From: Litorilituus lipolyticus | GTDB taxonomy: Bacteria; Pseudomonadota; Gammaproteobacteria; Enterobacterales; Alteromonadaceae | Length of the DNA stretch: 64,000 bases | Assembly (NCBI RefSeq): GCF_006439335.1 | Contig: NZ_SAWY01000001.1 | Span: forward strand, 62,001-126,000 | Direction of reading: 5' to 3' | Shown: one piece after another, positions 1 through 7,829 of the stretch | Layout of the letters: the number at the start of each line of letters is the position of its first letter | How positions within the stretch are numbered: the stretch's first letter is position 1 | Program-made: the position numbers and the translations under genes | Notes under the pieces: generated by a model | The model's database searches: none | What the model was told of the DNA's origin: nothing | Seen by the model: only the letters and a program-made list of their open reading frames with translations

Positions 1-1005
1 GGTTTTCAGTTCGATCATCAATGGTGTGGCTTGCTTGAGCTATCTTATAAGGACTCTTTAACGCAACGACAAAACAAATTTGAACAATTAGCGGCATGGC
101 CTAAAGAGCTTATTCAGAGTGTTAATGCTTCTCAGGCAACTGAGATAGCTGGCATACCTTTGCAATATGGCGGACTGTTTATGCCAAATGCTGGCTGGGC
201 TGCTCCCCAGCAGCTTGTTCAACAAGTTTTAAAAGCGGCTCAAGAAACGGGCAGATTAAAAATCAAGACCAACACACATATCAAAAAAATTGCACCTATG
301 ACACATTCTGCTGCATCCAACAAAGAAGTGAAATGGCAATTAACTTCTAATAAGGGCAACTTCAACGCAAGTATATTGATTATCTGTGGAGGCGCTGAAG
401 TTATTGATTTAGATTACATTAAGTCATTACCACTATCTGCAACACGTGGACAAGTAACGAGTATGCAAAGTAATGAAATGATATCGCCCCTAAAAAGTGT
501 ACTATGCCATAAAGGCTATTTAACGCCAAAAAATAACAACATTCATTGTATCGGGGCAACTTTTCAAAAGAACGACACTAACACCCAAGCAAGCAGTAGC
601 GATGATCAATATAATTTAGCCATGCTTAATAAATGCTTGCCTGATCTTGCTGAGCATATAAATTGGCAAGAACATGATATTAGCTCGAGTAAAGCGAGGC
701 TTCGCTGCATGTCTCAAGATCACATGCCTTTAGTGGGTGCTATGCCCGATATATCAGCACATATCGAAACTTATGCTCATTTAGCCAAAGATAAAAACTG
801 GCGATACACAGAGCCTGCTCCCGTTGAGAGTAACTTATATATGGCTCTTGGACTAGGTGCTCGAGGGCTTTGCTCTGCACCTCTGGCTGCTGATATTATT
901 GCGGCAGATATATGTAATACACCTTACCCAGTCAATAGTGAAATGTTATTTAATTTAAGCCCTAATCGCTTCATTATCAGAGACATTATAAAAAGAAAGC
1001 TATAG
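1..1005 (+). CDS. mnmC: MnmC, C-terminal FAD-dependent oxidoreductase part (5' end outside window)
   Basis: The reading frame is open from the first base, so this is the 3' part of a longer gene. The 334 or so visible residues look like the FAD-dependent C-terminal domain of the bifunctional tRNA-modifying enzyme MnmC, which converts cmnm5s2U to nm5s2U at the wobble position of tRNAs before the methyltransferase half finishes mnm5s2U. Seen here are the family stretches [15 protein letters not shown] and, near the end, [19 protein letters not shown], the FAD-binding tail. The N-terminal methyltransferase domain lies upstream and cannot be checked. The nearby yfcL and epmC genes are frequent neighbours of mnmC in gammaproteobacteria, which supports the call. 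Confidence 0.85.
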   Translation, partial: GFQFDHQWCGLLELSYKDSLTQRQNKFEQLAAWPKELIQSVNASQATEIAGIPLQYGGLFMPNAGWAAPQQLVQQVLKAAQETGRLKIKTNTHIKKIAPMTHSAASNKEVKWQLTSNKGNFNASILIICGGAEVIDLDYIKSLPLSATRGQVTSMQSNEMISPLKSVLCHKGYLTPKNNNIHCIGATFQKNDTNTQASSSDDQYNLAMLNKCLPDLAEHINWQEHDISSSKARLRCMSQDHMPLVGAMPDISAHIETYAHLAKDKNWRYTEPAPVESNLYMALGLGARGLCSAPLAADIIAADICNTPYPVNSEMLFNLSPNRFIIRDIIKRKL

Positions 1006-1144
1006 TAATATAGCTTTATATATCATCTTCCTAATTTATATGAATATATTCTGATAGATTCGCATTAATTTGCGCCATATCAATAATTTATCAACTGTTA
1101 TTATTTATTGTTCGCCTAGGATAATAGACAGGATGATTTTCATA

Positions 1145-1960
1145 ATGAAAACTAAGCTAATACAGTTATTAATACTTCTTTTTGTTTCAACAGCATGGAG
1201 TGCTCAAGGACAACAATTAAATGTATCTGAGTCCATTAACAAAGCTGGACTACAACGAATGCTCTCTCAACGTATGGCAAAAAACTATATTCTTGTCAGT
1301 CAGGATATTGGTACTGAAGCTGCCAGAAATGAACTTGATGAAAGTGCTGCAATATTCGAAGAAAACATTTTCCACTTAAATGCATCTATTAAAGATAACA
1401 AATCTAAGCAAGCACTAAAAAAACTAAAAAACAACTGGTATGCATTTCGCTCATTTGCACTATCAAAAGCAGATAAAGAAAAGACAGAACAAATAGTAAA
1501 ACGCAGTACCGAGCTACTGAAATCTGCCCATGCATTAGTGCTTAGCATAGAATATACATCGCGTGCCAACAGTGATCATTTAGTCAACCTATCGGGTAGA
1601 CAGCGCATGCTTTCACAGCGTTTAGCCATGCTTTATTATGCGAGCAACTCTGGCTATAAAGAAAAAATTTATAAACAAGAAATGCACAAAACAGCAAGGC
1701 AATTTACCCAAGCTTTAGATAAATTAATTGCAGCTAGAGAAAACACACCTCAAATTAATGAAGCATTAGATGAAGTAGCAAATCAATGGCGTTTCTACCA
1801 AACTAAATTTGATGGCACTAATGAAGGTAACTTTTCACCAAAAACCATCAAAGTTGTTACTGAGTCTTTATTAAAAGAAATGAACAGCATTACAAAGATG
1901 TATGAAGTGCAAAGTACAAAAGAAAATAACTATGCATCTTGGATAAAGCCAGCTAACTAA
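1145..1960 (+). CDS. Secreted protein made of two PilJ/NarX-type sensor domains
   Basis: The 271-residue product starts with a signal peptide (MKTKLIQLLILLFVSTAWSA) and should be exported. Two copies of the motif of the 'type IV pili methyl-accepting chemotaxis transducer N-terminal' family follow: INKAGLQRMLSQRMAKNY at about residue 30 and VNLSGRQRMLSQRLAMLYY at about residue 150. In PilJ, NarX and similar receptors this motif lies in a periplasmic helical bundle. Here there is no membrane anchor after the signal peptide and no HAMP, kinase or MCP output domain, so it is a free-standing sensor or binding module of unknown ligand. An upstream in-frame ATG exists at 1070, but the signal peptide supports 1145. 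Its stop codon coincides with the edge of a repeated element, so the last residues may have been altered by insertion. Confidence 0.65.
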   Translation: MKTKLIQLLILLFVSTAWSAQGQQLNVSESINKAGLQRMLSQRMAKNYILVSQDIGTEAARNELDESAAIFEENIFHLNASIKDNKSKQALKKLKNNWYAFRSFALSKADKEKTEQIVKRSTELLKSAHALVLSIEYTSRANSDHLVNLSGRQRMLSQRLAMLYYASNSGYKEKIYKQEMHKTARQFTQALDKLIAARENTPQINEALDEVANQWRFYQTKFDGTNEGNFSPKTIKVVTESLLKEMNSITKMYEVQSTKENNYASWIKPAN

Positions 1961-2152
1961 CCTGAGCTCGGCTTAATAAATAATTATCTAGCAGCTATTT
2001 TTACTGACTTCTTCGTTTAATTTACTTGCAATAGACTAGCTATTGACGCGAAATTTGCCTTGAATTAAGCAAAACTATCAAGCTAGAAAGAGAATAAAAT
2101 ATAATTCTTTGTATTTGAATAGTTAACTTACCTCTTAAACCGGGTTCAGGTT
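1959..2152. repeat. MITE-like inverted-repeat element, copy 1
   Basis: A 194-bp unit bounded by imperfect 18-bp terminal inverted repeats: AACCTGAGCTCGGCTTAA at 1959-1976 and TTAAACCGGGTTCAGGTT at 2135-2152 (15 of 18 pairs match when folded). It is preceded and followed by AACT. It has no coding capacity, which fits a miniature inverted-repeat transposable element. A nearly identical copy follows at once. Confidence 0.7.
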
Positions 2153-2156
2153 AACT

Positions 2157-2350
2157 AACCTAAGCTCGGCTTAATAAATAATTATCTAGCAGCTATTTTT
2201 ACTGACTTCTTCGTTTAATTTACTTGCAATAGACTAGCTATTGACGCGAAATTTGCCTTGAATTAAGCAAAACTATCAAGCTAGAAAGAGAATAAAATAT
2301 AATCCTTTGTATTTGAATAGTTAACTTACCTCTTAAACCGAGTTCAGGTT
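2157..2350. repeat. MITE-like inverted-repeat element, copy 2, with partial third copy to 2369
   Basis: Second copy of the preceding unit at a period of exactly 198 bp, with only about three substitutions. Its terminal inverted repeats are at 2157-2174 and 2333-2350. After another AACT, a third left end (2355-2369, AACCTAAGCTCGGCT) begins and then diverges. The very low divergence implies a recent tandem duplication. Confidence 0.7.
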
Positions 2351-2411
2351 AACTAACCTAAGCTCGGCTGAACGAACAAAGAAGACGAAGCCTATTGCAA
2401 AGCAAAATCCC

Positions 2412-2454
2412 TATGGCATGCCATAAAAAATGCCGCTTAATTGCGGCATTTTTT
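2412..2454. terminator. Palindrome plus bidirectional terminator
   Basis: A perfect 14-bp palindrome TATGGCATGCCATA (2412-2425) abuts a strong hairpin, AAAAAATGCCGC-TTAATT-GCGGCATTTTTT (2425-2454). The A-run and T-run make the hairpin usable from both strands. It separates the plus-strand PilJ-like gene from the converging minus-strand yfcL. Confidence 0.85.
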
Positions 2455-2480
2455 GGTATATCAGAAGCAAAATTAACGAG

Positions 2481-2765
2481 TTAATCATTAAATTTACTTT
2501 GTAATTGCTGCCAAAAGTTTTGAACAATAACACTATCTTGTGGAGAGAGCTCTTTTTTTGCTTCATGTAGTTCTTTCGCAATTGCGTTAACTAACTCTTC
2601 ACTAATTGACTGCTGCTCATCACCAAACTGACTTGCTGCCAATGAAATAAAACCTCGAATGTAACCACTAGCAAATAACGTATCATCATCAACCTCTTGG
2701 TCAAATAAGCTATCAAGGTAATGATAAAGGCTTTCCACTGTAGCAATCTTTACTGGGTTATCCAT
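2481..2765 (-). CDS. yfcL: YfcL family protein
   Basis: A 94-residue acidic protein that resembles the YfcL family, small cytoplasmic proteins of unknown function in gammaproteobacteria. The core DDDTLFASGYIRGFISLAAS closely follows the family pattern (DELFASGYLRGHLTLAVAE in the enterobacterial protein), and the tail LSPQDSVIVQNFWQQL matches the usual LSPRDQ...W ending. In enterics it lies between mnmC/fabB and epmC, as here. It is the last gene of a minus-strand group with the ATP-NAD kinase family gene (37 nt gap) and epmC, followed by a strong terminator. No biochemical role is known to me. Confidence 0.8.
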   Translation of the reverse strand: MDNPVKIATVESLYHYLDSLFDQEVDDDTLFASGYIRGFISLAASQFGDEQQSISEELVNAIAKELHEAKKELSPQDSVIVQNFWQQLQSKFND

Positions 2766-2802
2766 GGGGTTCCTTAGTATTCGATTTATTAATATTAATG
2801 TA

Positions 2803-3969
2803 TTAGGCTGGGCTTGCTACAGGGTAAAGTACCTGATCTTTATAACCTGTAGTGATTGCCATATAGCCAGATAACTCTTGATCGAGTTCACTATCACCAG
2901 TATCGCTTACCAAAGCACGATTATTTAGTGCACTTAACTTAGTTTTGGTTGCGATTATAGCAATATTATCTCTACCACTTTCTTGTGCCAATACCGCCCT
3001 AATCACCCTAGGACTAAGCTGCTGATTACCGCGCCCAAAAATATGACCTTGCCCACCTATAAGGGTAATAACCAATTTACATGGGCCATCATGCTCTTTA
3101 ATTGCTTGCCATAGTTCAGCTTCTGTTACATCACTCGCTTGAAGTTCATGTTGATAAACAAGGTCAACGCCCAATAGGGTATTTGCTAAATCAAGCTCAG
3201 CCATTAAAAACGCGGTTGTTGAACCTGAGCCAATAATAAACAAGGTTTCCTCTTCATCAGCCATTTCTTCAATAATGTTGGCAGAAATATCTTGCAACAC
3301 TAACTCGTCACTTTCTTTTCCACCTGATTTAACCGCTTGAACATAACGAAGTTCACTTGGAATTTGCATCTCACCATAACGCTTTGCCTTTACCACGCCT
3401 TGACGAAATAAGCTTTCGTCAATATCCATGACATCGCCTTCAGCCAAGCTAACTAACTCTTTATTTATCATCATTTCAACAACACGGCCAGCAGCTTTAG
3501 GCGTAATAGCATAGACACCTGAATGAATTTTACAGCCCGCTGGAATACCTAATACCGGTACTTGATTTAAACCTTTATCATTATCTGAAACAATATTGGC
3601 AATATTTCTAGCTGTACCATCACCGCCAGCAAACAAAATAATATCAACTTGCTTTTCAAGTAAGGCTTTAACTGCATATTCAGTATCATCGGCTGCGGTT
3701 TGCTCAGTTTTCACTTCATAAACTAATTCAGTGCAAAAACCTAATGACTTAGCGCAATCCTGCCCCATCTGATCATTAACGGTATAAACTGTTAGTTTAT
3801 CCATATAAGGCTCAAGTACTTCTAATGCCTGCTTAGCTCTTTCATTAGCTTTAGGTTTCGCACCCAAAGCAAGTGCATGCATAGCCATACCATCACTACC
3901 TTTTAAAGCGACACTGCCGCCGATACCAGCAATAGGGTTGATGATAAAACCTAATTTAAAATGGCTCAC
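2803..3969 (-). CDS. ATP-NAD kinase family protein
   Basis: A 388-residue protein of the ATP-NAD/AcoX kinase family, distinct from the canonical NadK also in this window. It opens with the LGFIINPIAGIGG strand-turn typical of this subgroup and carries the nucleotide-phosphate loop GGDGT at about residues 115-119. A second glycine-rich segment, FIIGSGSTTAFLM, lies near 240. Members are predicted to phosphorylate NAD or related diphosphate-containing nucleotides, but the true substrate of this branch is uncertain. Its start overlaps the end of epmC by 14 nt, so the two are translationally linked and probably co-transcribed with yfcL. Confidence 0.8.
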   Translation of the reverse strand: MSHFKLGFIINPIAGIGGSVALKGSDGMAMHALALGAKPKANERAKQALEVLEPYMDKLTVYTVNDQMGQDCAKSLGFCTELVYEVKTEQTAADDTEYAVKALLEKQVDIILFAGGDGTARNIANIVSDNDKGLNQVPVLGIPAGCKIHSGVYAITPKAAGRVVEMMINKELVSLAEGDVMDIDESLFRQGVVKAKRYGEMQIPSELRYVQAVKSGGKESDELVLQDISANIIEEMADEEETLFIIGSGSTTAFLMAELDLANTLLGVDLVYQHELQASDVTEAELWQAIKEHDGPCKLVITLIGGQGHIFGRGNQQLSPRVIRAVLAQESGRDNIAIIATKTKLSALNNRALVSDTGDSELDQELSGYMAITTGYKDQVLYPVASPA

Positions 3970-4522
3970 TGCTAAGCTCCTTTATTTGTGTTTGTTTCTC
4001 TTCAAACTGAGCTTTTATTAACGGCAATGGCGTTCCATAAAACTCAGCGAGCACAGTAATAAATTGTGCAGCTCTTTTTGGAAAACCATGCTCTAGAAAA
4101 TACAAAACTTGTTGAAAGACTTTTTCTTTAAACTGATGCCTATCTCCCTGAAAGCCGTTAAGGTTATCAGATGAGATATTAAACACTTTTTGCGCCGAAG
4201 CATTAAATGCCCATTCAAGTGCTTGGGGATACACTTCTACTTGTTCAAAGGTTTTCTGTTGTTGTTCATCTCTGCCATCAGGCACATACCAATAGCCATA
4301 ATCTTCAAGCTGTCTTCGTGCCTCACCCGCTTGACACCAATGTGCAATTTCATGAAGTGCGCTGGCATAATACCCATGAGCAAAAATAACTTGATGAAAA
4401 GAACAATCATTATTAGCTGGAATATAGATAGGTTCATCACCACCTTTCACAAGTTTTGTTTTATACTCTTTTGTAAAGGTGTTATTAAAAAGTTGGATTA
4501 AATCCTGATAATTGTACTGCAT
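3956..4522 (-). CDS. epmC: Elongation factor P hydroxylase
   Basis: A 188-residue protein matching EpmC (YfcM), the iron-dependent enzyme that hydroxylates the beta-lysylated lysine of elongation factor P, the last step of EF-P maturation. Seen are the metal site HEIAHW (H57, E58, H61) and the preceding family segment VIFAHGYYASALHEIAHW. The conserved block YGYWYVPDGRDEQQQ follows at about 75-90, and the length is usual. It heads the minus-strand group epmC, ATP-NAD kinase family gene, yfcL. The partners EpmA and EpmB are not in this window. Confidence 0.9.
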   Translation of the reverse strand: MQYNYQDLIQLFNNTFTKEYKTKLVKGGDEPIYIPANNDCSFHQVIFAHGYYASALHEIAHWCQAGEARRQLEDYGYWYVPDGRDEQQQKTFEQVEVYPQALEWAFNASAQKVFNISSDNLNGFQGDRHQFKEKVFQQVLYFLEHGFPKRAAQFITVLAEFYGTPLPLIKAQFEEKQTQIKELSSEPF

Positions 4523-4788
4523 GATTATTTAAAGCAAGGCAACGGTAGCAATGCGTTATTAGAAATAAGTGACAAACAAAACTCATGTAATTTGAGTTAA
4601 CTTAAAATTATGCAGAGTATTCTATCGAAAAACTGTGTCCGATACATAACTCTTTTAGTTTCTTCTCGGGTTAATTTTATTAAACTGATAGTAAAATACG
4701 ATACAAACTGAACTTAATCTCACTCTTGTTGCTTGGCTTTACTCACTTTACAAACAGGTTAGTGAAAGCATTGAACACCACTAAAGCA

Positions 4789-5121
4789 TTACACATCATC
4801 TTCAATGTTATCTATGCCTTGGGTTCGTTTTATACTATTAACTTTATGATGAATAGCCGATTTAATCATCATATAAGCACTGATAGGTGCTGTTAATAAT
4901 AAAAAAAGTGAAATGAGTATTTCTTTCATACTCAAACCTGCCTGAGTATGACTAAAAAAGACCATTGACGCGGTTAATAAACAAGCCATACCTAAAGTAG
5001 TTGCTTTTGTTGGTCCATGTAAACGCATAAAAAAGTCTGGCATTTTAACCAAACCAATCGAGCCAACCAATACAAAGGCACCACCAATTAATAATAAAAC
5101 AGAAACAATCCACTCAACCAT
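4789..5121 (-). CDS. mrpG: Mrp Na+/H+ antiporter subunit G
   Basis: The 110-residue membrane protein MrpG/MnhG (PhaG family), the last subunit of the Mrp-type cation/proton antiporter. Three hydrophobic segments are visible (about 5-23, 36-55 and 66-86). The family stretch VGSIGLVKMPDFFMRLHGPTK at about 22-42 is clear. It lies 11 nt after mrpF at the end of the six-gene minus-strand operon. Mrp complexes export Na+ in exchange for protons, useful in sea water. No strong terminator was recognised just downstream. Confidence 0.9.
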   Translation of the reverse strand: MVEWIVSVLLLIGGAFVLVGSIGLVKMPDFFMRLHGPTKATTLGMACLLTASMVFFSHTQAGLSMKEILISLFLLLTAPISAYMMIKSAIHHKVNSIKRTQGIDNIEDDV

Positions 5122-5132
5122 AATTCCTATTC

Positions 5133-5402
5133 CTATTCTATAATATCGCCACGTAGCAGATACTTACATATTGCTACAGTACTAACAAAACCAAGCATCG
5201 CTATAAGAAGCGCCGCCTCAAAATACAATGACGTGCCCAAACTCATGCCATATAAAACAATTAAAGCAATGCTGTTAATATACATTGTATCCAAGGCAAG
5301 TATTCTATCAGGTACTGATGGCCCGACTAATAATCGCCATAAATTCAGTAATAACGACACCCCTATCATTGCAAAAACAACTAATATAACCGTTTCTAGC
5401 AT
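5133..5402 (-). CDS. mrpF: Mrp Na+/H+ antiporter subunit F
   Basis: An 89-residue MrpF/MnhF protein with three predicted membrane helices. The family motif LVGPSVPDRILALDTMYIN (about 26-44) is present, with the central PDR-x-x-ALD typical of this subunit. Its start overlaps mrpE by 7 nt, and it precedes mrpG. Acts in the cytoplasmic membrane as a small subunit of the hetero-oligomeric antiporter. Confidence 0.92.
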   Translation of the reverse strand: MLETVILVVFAMIGVSLLLNLWRLLVGPSVPDRILALDTMYINSIALIVLYGMSLGTSLYFEAALLIAMLGFVSTVAICKYLLRGDIIE

Positions 5403-5932
5403 TGAAATATCTCCTTCAGCGGCGCTTCGTAACGCTCTTTAATGGTCGTTATTAATTTAGTTTCATCTTCAAGATTGAGCACATGTATTAATAAATATTG
5501 CTGCTTAGGTGCTTCACCTTCACTTAATGACTCCTCCCAAGGGTATACTTCTGCACTGACCGTTCCTGGAGTTAATGACACCGTACTTGCTAGAATAGTA
5601 ATAGGAGTACTATGGGTTAAGTCTAACGGCACCTTTACAAATCCAGGCGTTAGTCTTTTGGTTGGCCCTAGAATCAAAAAAGCGACCTGAACATTGGCCG
5701 TGATGATGTCATAAAGTACTAACATTAAGTGTCGAAATGCTAAGCCTGGTTTAGCGATAAGCGGTTGCTTGGTTCTAAACGGACTAATAGCCAAAGGAAT
5801 AACGATTGCTAACACAACAGCTAACAAAATGTGCCCTGCTGATAAACTATTGTTTAATAGCAGCCAAACTACAAAAAGTAAAAGACTTAGAAATGGCGAA
5901 GGCAGCCACTTTAAGGAAGAATCTGAGCTCAT
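5396..5932 (-). CDS. mrpE: Mrp Na+/H+ antiporter subunit E
   Basis: A 178-residue MrpE/MnhE subunit. The N-terminus carries hydrophobic segments (about 12-60), and the rest is the conserved cytoplasmic part, including HSTPITILASTVSLTPGTVS at about 106-125. That TP(I/x)...STVSLTPGT block is the family signature. It overlaps mrpD by 4 nt (ATGA type) and mrpF by 7 nt, which implies translational coupling. In other bacteria MrpE is needed for full activity and assembly of the complex. Confidence 0.92.
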   Translation of the reverse strand: MSSDSSLKWLPSPFLSLLLFVVWLLLNNSLSAGHILLAVVLAIVIPLAISPFRTKQPLIAKPGLAFRHLMLVLYDIITANVQVAFLILGPTKRLTPGFVKVPLDLTHSTPITILASTVSLTPGTVSAEVYPWEESLSEGEAPKQQYLLIHVLNLEDETKLITTIKERYEAPLKEIFQC

Positions 5933-7449
5933 TTCAGGCCTCCAGTTAGAACAACGTCAATATTGCTGTTAAAATCATGCAGTTTAGTTGCGGCATCAAG
6001 CGAAAACTCACTTAACGAGCCTGCAAAAATACTCATTAAAGGAGCACCAGCAAGAAGAATAATCAGAGCGATTAATTGTCCGGGTTGCACCATCTTTTGC
6101 TTTTCTGGTTTTATTTGTACATCAAGATGGTGCCAAAATATTGTACTCCCCGCTTTGGTTACAGCAACTAAAACAGCGAGACTTGCCACCAAATAAATAG
6201 ACCAAAAAACGATACTATGATCAGCATTAACGGTTTCTTTCAACAGCCAAACTTTAGCAATAAAACCAGATAATGGTGGCATACCTATAACGCTAATTGC
6301 AGCAACTATAAAGCATAAACCAAGCAATTTAGGTTGTAGTACAGGGGGACCTGCCTCAATACGATCAAACACTGATTCTCGCTGACGCCCAACTAAATCA
6401 ACAATAAGAAATAGTGCTGCAGTAACTAATGTCGAATGAACCAAGTAATAAATAGCAGCTGCACTCGAGCCAATAGTTTGCACCGAAATTAGGGCAACCA
6501 ACGAACCTACCGAAACAATGACTAAATTAGCAATCAACTTACTTAAGTCTTTACTGGCAATAACACCTATAGCCCCCATCACAATAGTGACCAGTGCTAA
6601 CCACCACAACCAGTTTTGCGCAATATGACTTAATTCGCCCGCCTGCTCGCCGAATATTAATGTGTAAAAGCGCATCATAGAATAAACACCAACTTTTGTC
6701 ATAATTGCAAATAATGCAGCGACAACAGGCATTGCACTGGCATAGGTGTTTGGAAGCCATAAGTGTAGAGGTAATAAGGCGCCTTTTAGTGCAAAAACAA
6801 CAAGCAATAACAAACCGCCTATTTTTGCCAAGTAAATATCATCACCTTGCAGCAGCGACACTTTTTGCGCCATGTCTGCCATATTTAGTGTACCTAAAAC
6901 GCCATATAAAATACCTAGGGCAATAAGAAATACAGCTGACCCAACCAAATTCATAATCACATAGTGCAAAGCAGCACGGGTACTACGCTTATAGCCTCCA
7001 TGCATAAGCAAAGAATATGAGGCAATCAGTAATACTTCAAAAAATACGAAAAGATTAAACGCATCCCCTGTAAGAAATGCACCATTGACCCCTAAAATTA
7101 AAAAGTGCACTAACGGATGAAAAAAGCTGCCCTTTTCATCATCTGAGCTACTTGCATACAGTACACAAACAGCACCAAGTAGTGTCGTTAAACAAACAAG
7201 AATCGTTGACAATGGATCAGCAACTAAGACAATGCCAAAAGGAGCACTCCAATCACCAATGGCATAAATTTGTGTCCCGTCAGCTTTAACGGTAAATAAT
7301 AAGACCAATGAAGCAATAAATGTTAATACACTTAGACATAATGAAGTAAACCGCCTATTAGTTTTCGTTTTTCCAAACGGCGACATTAATAAAATAACAC
7401 CCGCGAACATGGGTAAAAGAATAGGTAAAAAAATTAAATGCTGACTCAT
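5929..7449 (-). CDS. mrpD: Mrp Na+/H+ antiporter subunit D
   Basis: A 506-residue, highly hydrophobic protein of the NuoM/NuoN-like proton-pumping family. About 14 membrane helices are expected. The motif GDAFNLFVFFEVLLIASYSLL (around 120-140) carries the conserved membrane glutamate, and LLPLHLWLPNTYASAMPVVAALF (around 220) is the usual Lys/His-bearing segment before helix 8. It overlaps mrpC and mrpE by 4 nt each. With MrpA it forms the ion-translocating core related to respiratory complex I. Confidence 0.93.
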   Translation of the reverse strand: MSQHLIFLPILLPMFAGVILLMSPFGKTKTNRRFTSLCLSVLTFIASLVLLFTVKADGTQIYAIGDWSAPFGIVLVADPLSTILVCLTTLLGAVCVLYASSSDDEKGSFFHPLVHFLILGVNGAFLTGDAFNLFVFFEVLLIASYSLLMHGGYKRSTRAALHYVIMNLVGSAVFLIALGILYGVLGTLNMADMAQKVSLLQGDDIYLAKIGGLLLLVVFALKGALLPLHLWLPNTYASAMPVVAALFAIMTKVGVYSMMRFYTLIFGEQAGELSHIAQNWLWWLALVTIVMGAIGVIASKDLSKLIANLVIVSVGSLVALISVQTIGSSAAAIYYLVHSTLVTAALFLIVDLVGRQRESVFDRIEAGPPVLQPKLLGLCFIVAAISVIGMPPLSGFIAKVWLLKETVNADHSIVFWSIYLVASLAVLVAVTKAGSTIFWHHLDVQIKPEKQKMVQPGQLIALIILLAGAPLMSIFAGSLSEFSLDAATKLHDFNSNIDVVLTGGLK

Positions 7450-7829
7450 GACTTAACCTTTTTAGCTTTTTTAGCTTTTCTTGTTTTTTTTACTTTCAAC
7501 TGTTTTTCAACTTCGTAACCATCTACATGATCAGTACCTAAGTCGGCTCGCCCTCGAATAGCTAAAATAACCACGAAAGCTGTCATGGCAAAACCAATAA
7601 CAATAGCTGTTAATACAAGTGCTTGTGGAAGTGGATCAGCATAATCACTACTGTAGCCAAGTACAGCTGCTTTATTCAGACTTAACCGTCCTGCAGAGAA
7701 AAGAAATAAATTAACTGCATAGGAGAACATCGTTAACCCTAAAACAACGGGAAAGGTTCTAGCGCGTAAAATTAAAAATACACCACAAAAAACTAAAACC
7801 CCTATGCAGGAAGCGTAGAGTAACTCCAT
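7446..7829 (-). CDS. mrpC: Mrp Na+/H+ antiporter subunit C
   Basis: A 127-residue MrpC/MnhC subunit, homologous to the complex I subunit NuoK, with three membrane helices. The segment DPLPQALVLTAIVIGFAMTAF (about 65-85) is the family hallmark. The C-terminus ends in a very lysine-rich tail (KVKKTRKAKKAKKVKS), longer and more basic than I would expect. It overlaps mrpA by 1 nt and mrpD by 4 nt. Confidence 0.92.
   Translation of the reverse strand: MELLYASCIGVLVFCGVFLILRARTFPVVLGLTMFSYAVNLFLFSAGRLSLNKAAVLGYSSDYADPLPQALVLTAIVIGFAMTAFVVILAIRGRADLGTDHVDGYEVEKQLKVKKTRKAKKAKKVKS

Noticed and set aside
1300..1569. 89-codon frame opposite the PilJ-like gene
   Set aside because: Its serine- and phenylalanine-rich text is the complement of a helical Lys/Glu-rich coding region.
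1955..2369. CRISPR array
   Set aside because: The repeats are two adjacent 198-bp copies without spacers, and the unit has terminal inverted repeats.
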